Shown one piece after another: positions 61,671-64,000 of a stretch of DNA of 64,000 bases (the first letter of the stretch is position 1; each line of letters opens with the position of its first letter). The translations under genes were made by a program, and so were the position numbers. The DNA comes from Chitinophagaceae bacterium (GTDB taxonomy: Bacteria > Bacteroidota > Bacteroidia > Chitinophagales > Chitinophagaceae), in contig JADKAJ010000003.1 in the NCBI GenBank assembly GCA_016719165.1, positions 342,927 to 406,926 on the forward strand, given 5' to 3'. Below the pieces are notes generated by a model. It worked only from the letters and a program-made list of their open reading frames with translations. It did no database searches and was not told where the DNA came from.

Positions 61671-62138
61671 TGGAAAGAACTCCTGAAGCAACTGGCTGCG
61701 TACAATGTTTGGGCTAACCAGCGAATTACTGACACTATCCTGTCTCTGCCTGAAGAGAAACAGAAGGCAGAAATGGCCAGCAGTTTTAACAGTCTCCATA
61801 CCACCCTCCTGCATATCTGGGATGCCGAAAGTATCTGGTGGCAACGTATGAAATTGCATGAAAGGTTTCTGCGCCCGAGCGATAATCCAAAGGGCTCCAC
61901 CCGGGATGTTGTCAATGGTCTGCTGAGCCAGTCAAAGTTATGGGAGGGGTGGGTCTCCAATGCTTCGAATTGTCACTGGATCATGTATTTCAATTTAACA
62001 ACAAAAAGGAGCCGGTAAATGTATATCTACCAGATGCTGGTTCATGTATTTAATCACCAGTACTTATCACAGGGGGCAACTGATTAACATGCGCGACAGC
62101 TTAGGATAGAGAAAGTACCTACAACTGATTTTACGTAG
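61671..62138 (+). pseudogene. DinB-family protein, frameshifted
   Basis: Reads LKQLAAYNVWANQRITDTIL and then LHTTLLHIWDAESIWWQRMK in one frame. After WVSNASN the match shifts (HVFQFNNKKEPVNVYIYQML, VHVFNHQYLSQGATD), then ends RQLRIEKVPTTDF-T. This is the DinB/YfiT four-helix fold with its His-rich metal site (the first His in HTTLLHIWD, another in VFNHQ). The start codon at 61671 is also out of frame. Intact members are metal-dependent thiol-transferase-like proteins of varied function. Confidence 0.75.
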
Positions 62139-62252
62139 CCGGGTTAAAAATAAGAAATAGGGATTGGCGTTTTGCGGCCAGCGTTCCCGTCACACCGCAC
62201 CGGGCAGAAAAAGCGAACCTCGCTGTTGGTTGTAGTTTTTCTGTTTGCCGTA

Positions 62253-62553
62253 TTAAGTTTGATCGAAAGATTTAACTGTCCGCCTAAAACCCACTTCAAT
62301 AATTTTTGCAAGGTTGAGATAAATACGAACATCTTTGATGTCATTCTCAACTCTTGAGATATAGGCTGTTTGTGCCGCATTTTCTGCAAGCTCTTCCTGC
62401 TGTCGCACCTTTTTCAGCGGGCTTCATAAATCAATGCTCCCAGTTTGAACTCCTGATAACCTTTTTCCAGATTCTCTCTTTTAGCACTTCCTCTTTTGCC
62501 ATAATGTTTTCTTTGAACTGGTCCGAGAGTGAATGTTTTATTTTTTTCAGCAT
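62253..62553 (-). pseudogene. XRE-type antitoxin remnant
   Basis: Fragments in several frames: a short start at 62553 (MLKKIKHSLSDQFKENIMAK), then EKGYQEFKLGALIYEAR, RQQQEELAE, AYISRVENDIKDVRI and LAKIIEVGF. Together they resemble a HigA-like helix-turn-helix antitoxin. At least three indels are needed. It lies directly behind the toxin remnant. Confidence 0.65.
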
Positions 62554-62558
62554 AATAT

Positions 62559-62877
62559 TCACTCCTTTATTTTAATGCTTTCTCCATTTCTTGTCTCGGT
62601 GTCTTTTGAATTTCTTTTGAAAACCCTTGTTACTACAATCAGTTTACCTTTATCAAAGAAGCAAAATATTCTTACAATGTCGCTTCCTTGCTGTACCCGG
62701 ATCTCACAAAGTCCGTCTATTGCCTTCCAAATGCTTAAGATATGTTTCCGGCACTTGTGGAAGGTCTTCAATCAATTCAAATGTCCAAATGATTTTATCC
62801 TTAACCTTCTGACGCTGCTTTACAAAGAACTCTTCCAAAATAGTTCTTATAAAAAATGATGGTTCTGTTTTTGTCAT
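62559..62877 (-). pseudogene. RelE/HigB-type toxin remnant
   Basis: From ATG 62877: MTKTEPSFFIRTILEEFF and IEDLPQVPETYLKHLEG, then, after a frameshift, LCEIRVQQGSDIVRIFCFFD and KGKLIVVT. These are the signatures of the Gp49/HigB branch of RelE mRNA interferases. A second shift garbles the lysine-rich C-terminus. With the XRE remnant downstream it was a type II toxin-antitoxin pair in toxin-first order. Confidence 0.75.
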
Positions 62878-63039
62878 TTTCAGGCACACTGCAAATATAC
62901 AAAGTTGTCCAAAAGCACAACATTGTCTTCAACCCATGCAAGGTTCCGGAAAAGTAACATACAACCACAACAATGGCCATTTATAGTGTTGGGAAGACCA
63001 ACAAAGGCAAAAATAGTGATTCACTGCAGGAGCAGAAGG

Positions 63040-64000
63040 ATATGGGGGGAGATGGCTGGCAGCAGACTACTTATGGCCGTGTAAGCCGGGATGTGTATGG
63101 TTTAAGCTCAGGTATTTCAGTAATGATTATACACCTATAGGCGGTGCAACAGCAGGCGTTTCAACTTCGATAATGAAACATATTGGGCCCCGAACACCTA
63201 GATCAAATAGGTAATGGATGTATTGAATCGAAATATTCCATTTACTATGCTATACGTATCAAAGCTGGTGGGGGCAGGCTGACACGGGACAGCTATGAGA
63301 TGAGGAGAAGATTAAATCGCCGGTGGAAATGAGAAAGCACCGCACCGGTACCACAAGCGGTGGGTTACCGCAGCATAGTAACTCTTTACCGGGAGGCACC
63401 AGCTATGATGCTAACGGTAACTATATTGAAGTACCAGAAAGGGCATAGTGCACTCGCATATGGACAGCCTGACATACCAGTATAATTGCGAAAAAAAAAA
63501 AAAACAGCAAGCGTGGAAAGCTTATGTAACTTAAGCTGAATCAATAAGCGACTCGATACCTGCGGGAAATTACTAATTGAGGATATAGAATGACCAGATG
63601 CCGGTAACTACGAAGTATGATTATATAGGCAACCTGAGGACGGATGGCGCAGAAAGATTGACACTATACGCTGGACGGTGTGTGGAAAAATAAACCGGAT
63701 TGGGGAAAGTGGGGACAATGCGAGCGTGGAGTTACGGTTATGATGCAGCCGGAAACAGGACCGGGAAGCGGGTAAACAACAATGATACCGATCAGCATTA
63801 CCTGGTATGCGGGATGCGCAGGGAAATGTGATGGCGGTGTACAGCAATAAAGAGGGAACGGAGGATATCTCTGGAAGGGCAGCACTTGTATGGCGGAAGC
63901 CGCCTCGGTATGTGGCGAGCAGATACAACTGTACCGGCATTACCCTTGGTGGTAGATGAGGACCCGGTGTGCGACGGTGTGATGCTGGGTAGCCGTACAT
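63040..64000 (+). pseudogene. RHS/YD-repeat protein remnant, running off the window
   Basis: Recognisable pieces are spread over all three frames: YGRVSRDVYG, SYDANGNYIEV, SLTYQYN, YDYIGNLRTDGAE, IDTIRWTVCGKI, GESGDNASVELRYDAAGNR, DAQGNVMAVYSNKEGTEDI and EQHLYGGSRLGMWRADTTVP. This order matches the last YD repeats and the start of the RHS core of a Bacteroidota RHS protein. Indels occur about every 50-100 bases, so no long frame survives. The strand is plus. It is unrelated in position to the giant RHS gene at 40.6-46.3 kb. Confidence 0.7.

Noticed and set aside
1..64000. tRNA or rRNA genes
   Set aside because: None was recognised by eye; a tRNAscan-SE run would be decisive.

Overview
The window reads as a chromosomal segment of a Bacteroidota bacterium, most likely Chitinophagales/Chitinophagaceae-like. 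The signs are moderately AT-rich DNA, start codons without clear Shine-Dalgarno sequences, promoters of the Bacteroidota type (TTTG, about 19 bases, TAnnTTTG), a type IX secretion sorting domain, DUF4835, DUF4296 and DUF6427 proteins, a bamD-rpoZ(Rpb6-like)-coaBC cluster, and the futalosine menaquinone genes mqnB/mqnD. The species assignment is inference; no rRNA or tRNA gene was seen.

Layout. 0-5.2 kb: end of an S66 carboxypeptidase, then a leftward group with kup, two paralogous alpha/beta hydrolases and a TPR lipoprotein. 5.5-15.7 kb: a secreted protein of unknown role, a DUF6427 membrane protein, purQ, a DsbD N-domain protein and dsbD; then leftward a secreted nuclease-fold protein, recJ and a polyprenyl diphosphate synthase. 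15.8-23.1 kb: an OmpA-like outer-membrane protein with a textbook promoter and terminator, bamD overlapping rpoZ, coaBC, DUF4835, DUF4296, and the two subunits of a 3-oxoacid CoA-transferase. 23.1-32.4 kb is an accessory/regulatory stretch. It holds a frameshifted S23 four-helix-bundle gene framed by inverted heptamer repeats, three NarL/LuxR response regulators, one histidine kinase with a membrane partner, three beta-barrel-like proteins, a broken DUF559 gene, two copies of a MITE-like palindrome, and two paralogous small-RNA candidates with their own promoters and terminators. 32.4-40.5 kb: an aminodeoxychorismate-lyase-like enzyme and photolyase, an unknown outer-membrane protein, mqnD/mqnB, two 6-carboxytetrahydropterin synthase homologues with folE, and fabD.

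40.2-55.2 kb is dominated by two giant leftward genes 11 to 38 bases apart, depending on the start chosen for the second. The first encodes a 2949-residue LRR/Ig/CARDB surface protein. The second encodes an about 1900-residue RHS/YD-repeat protein fused to a DUF7619-like domain. A stand-alone LytTR regulator follows, and a TPR histidine kinase/response-regulator pair is transcribed divergently on the other side. From about 58 kb to the end the genes are increasingly broken: a class C serine hydrolase with one frameshift, then a methionine-gamma-lyase-like gene, a DinB gene, a RelE/HigB-type toxin with its antitoxin, and an RHS gene, all riddled with indels. The rising indel density could be real decay or low-quality sequence at a contig end.

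The most interesting items are the twin small-RNA genes at 26.3 and 31.3-31.4 kb, whose 5' and 3' ends pair in a 6S-like fashion; the heptamer-flanked S23 cassette, which has overwritten the 3' end of the CoA-transferase gene; the giant CARDB/RHS/LytTR operon; and a second pterin synthase that has lost one zinc-binding histidine.
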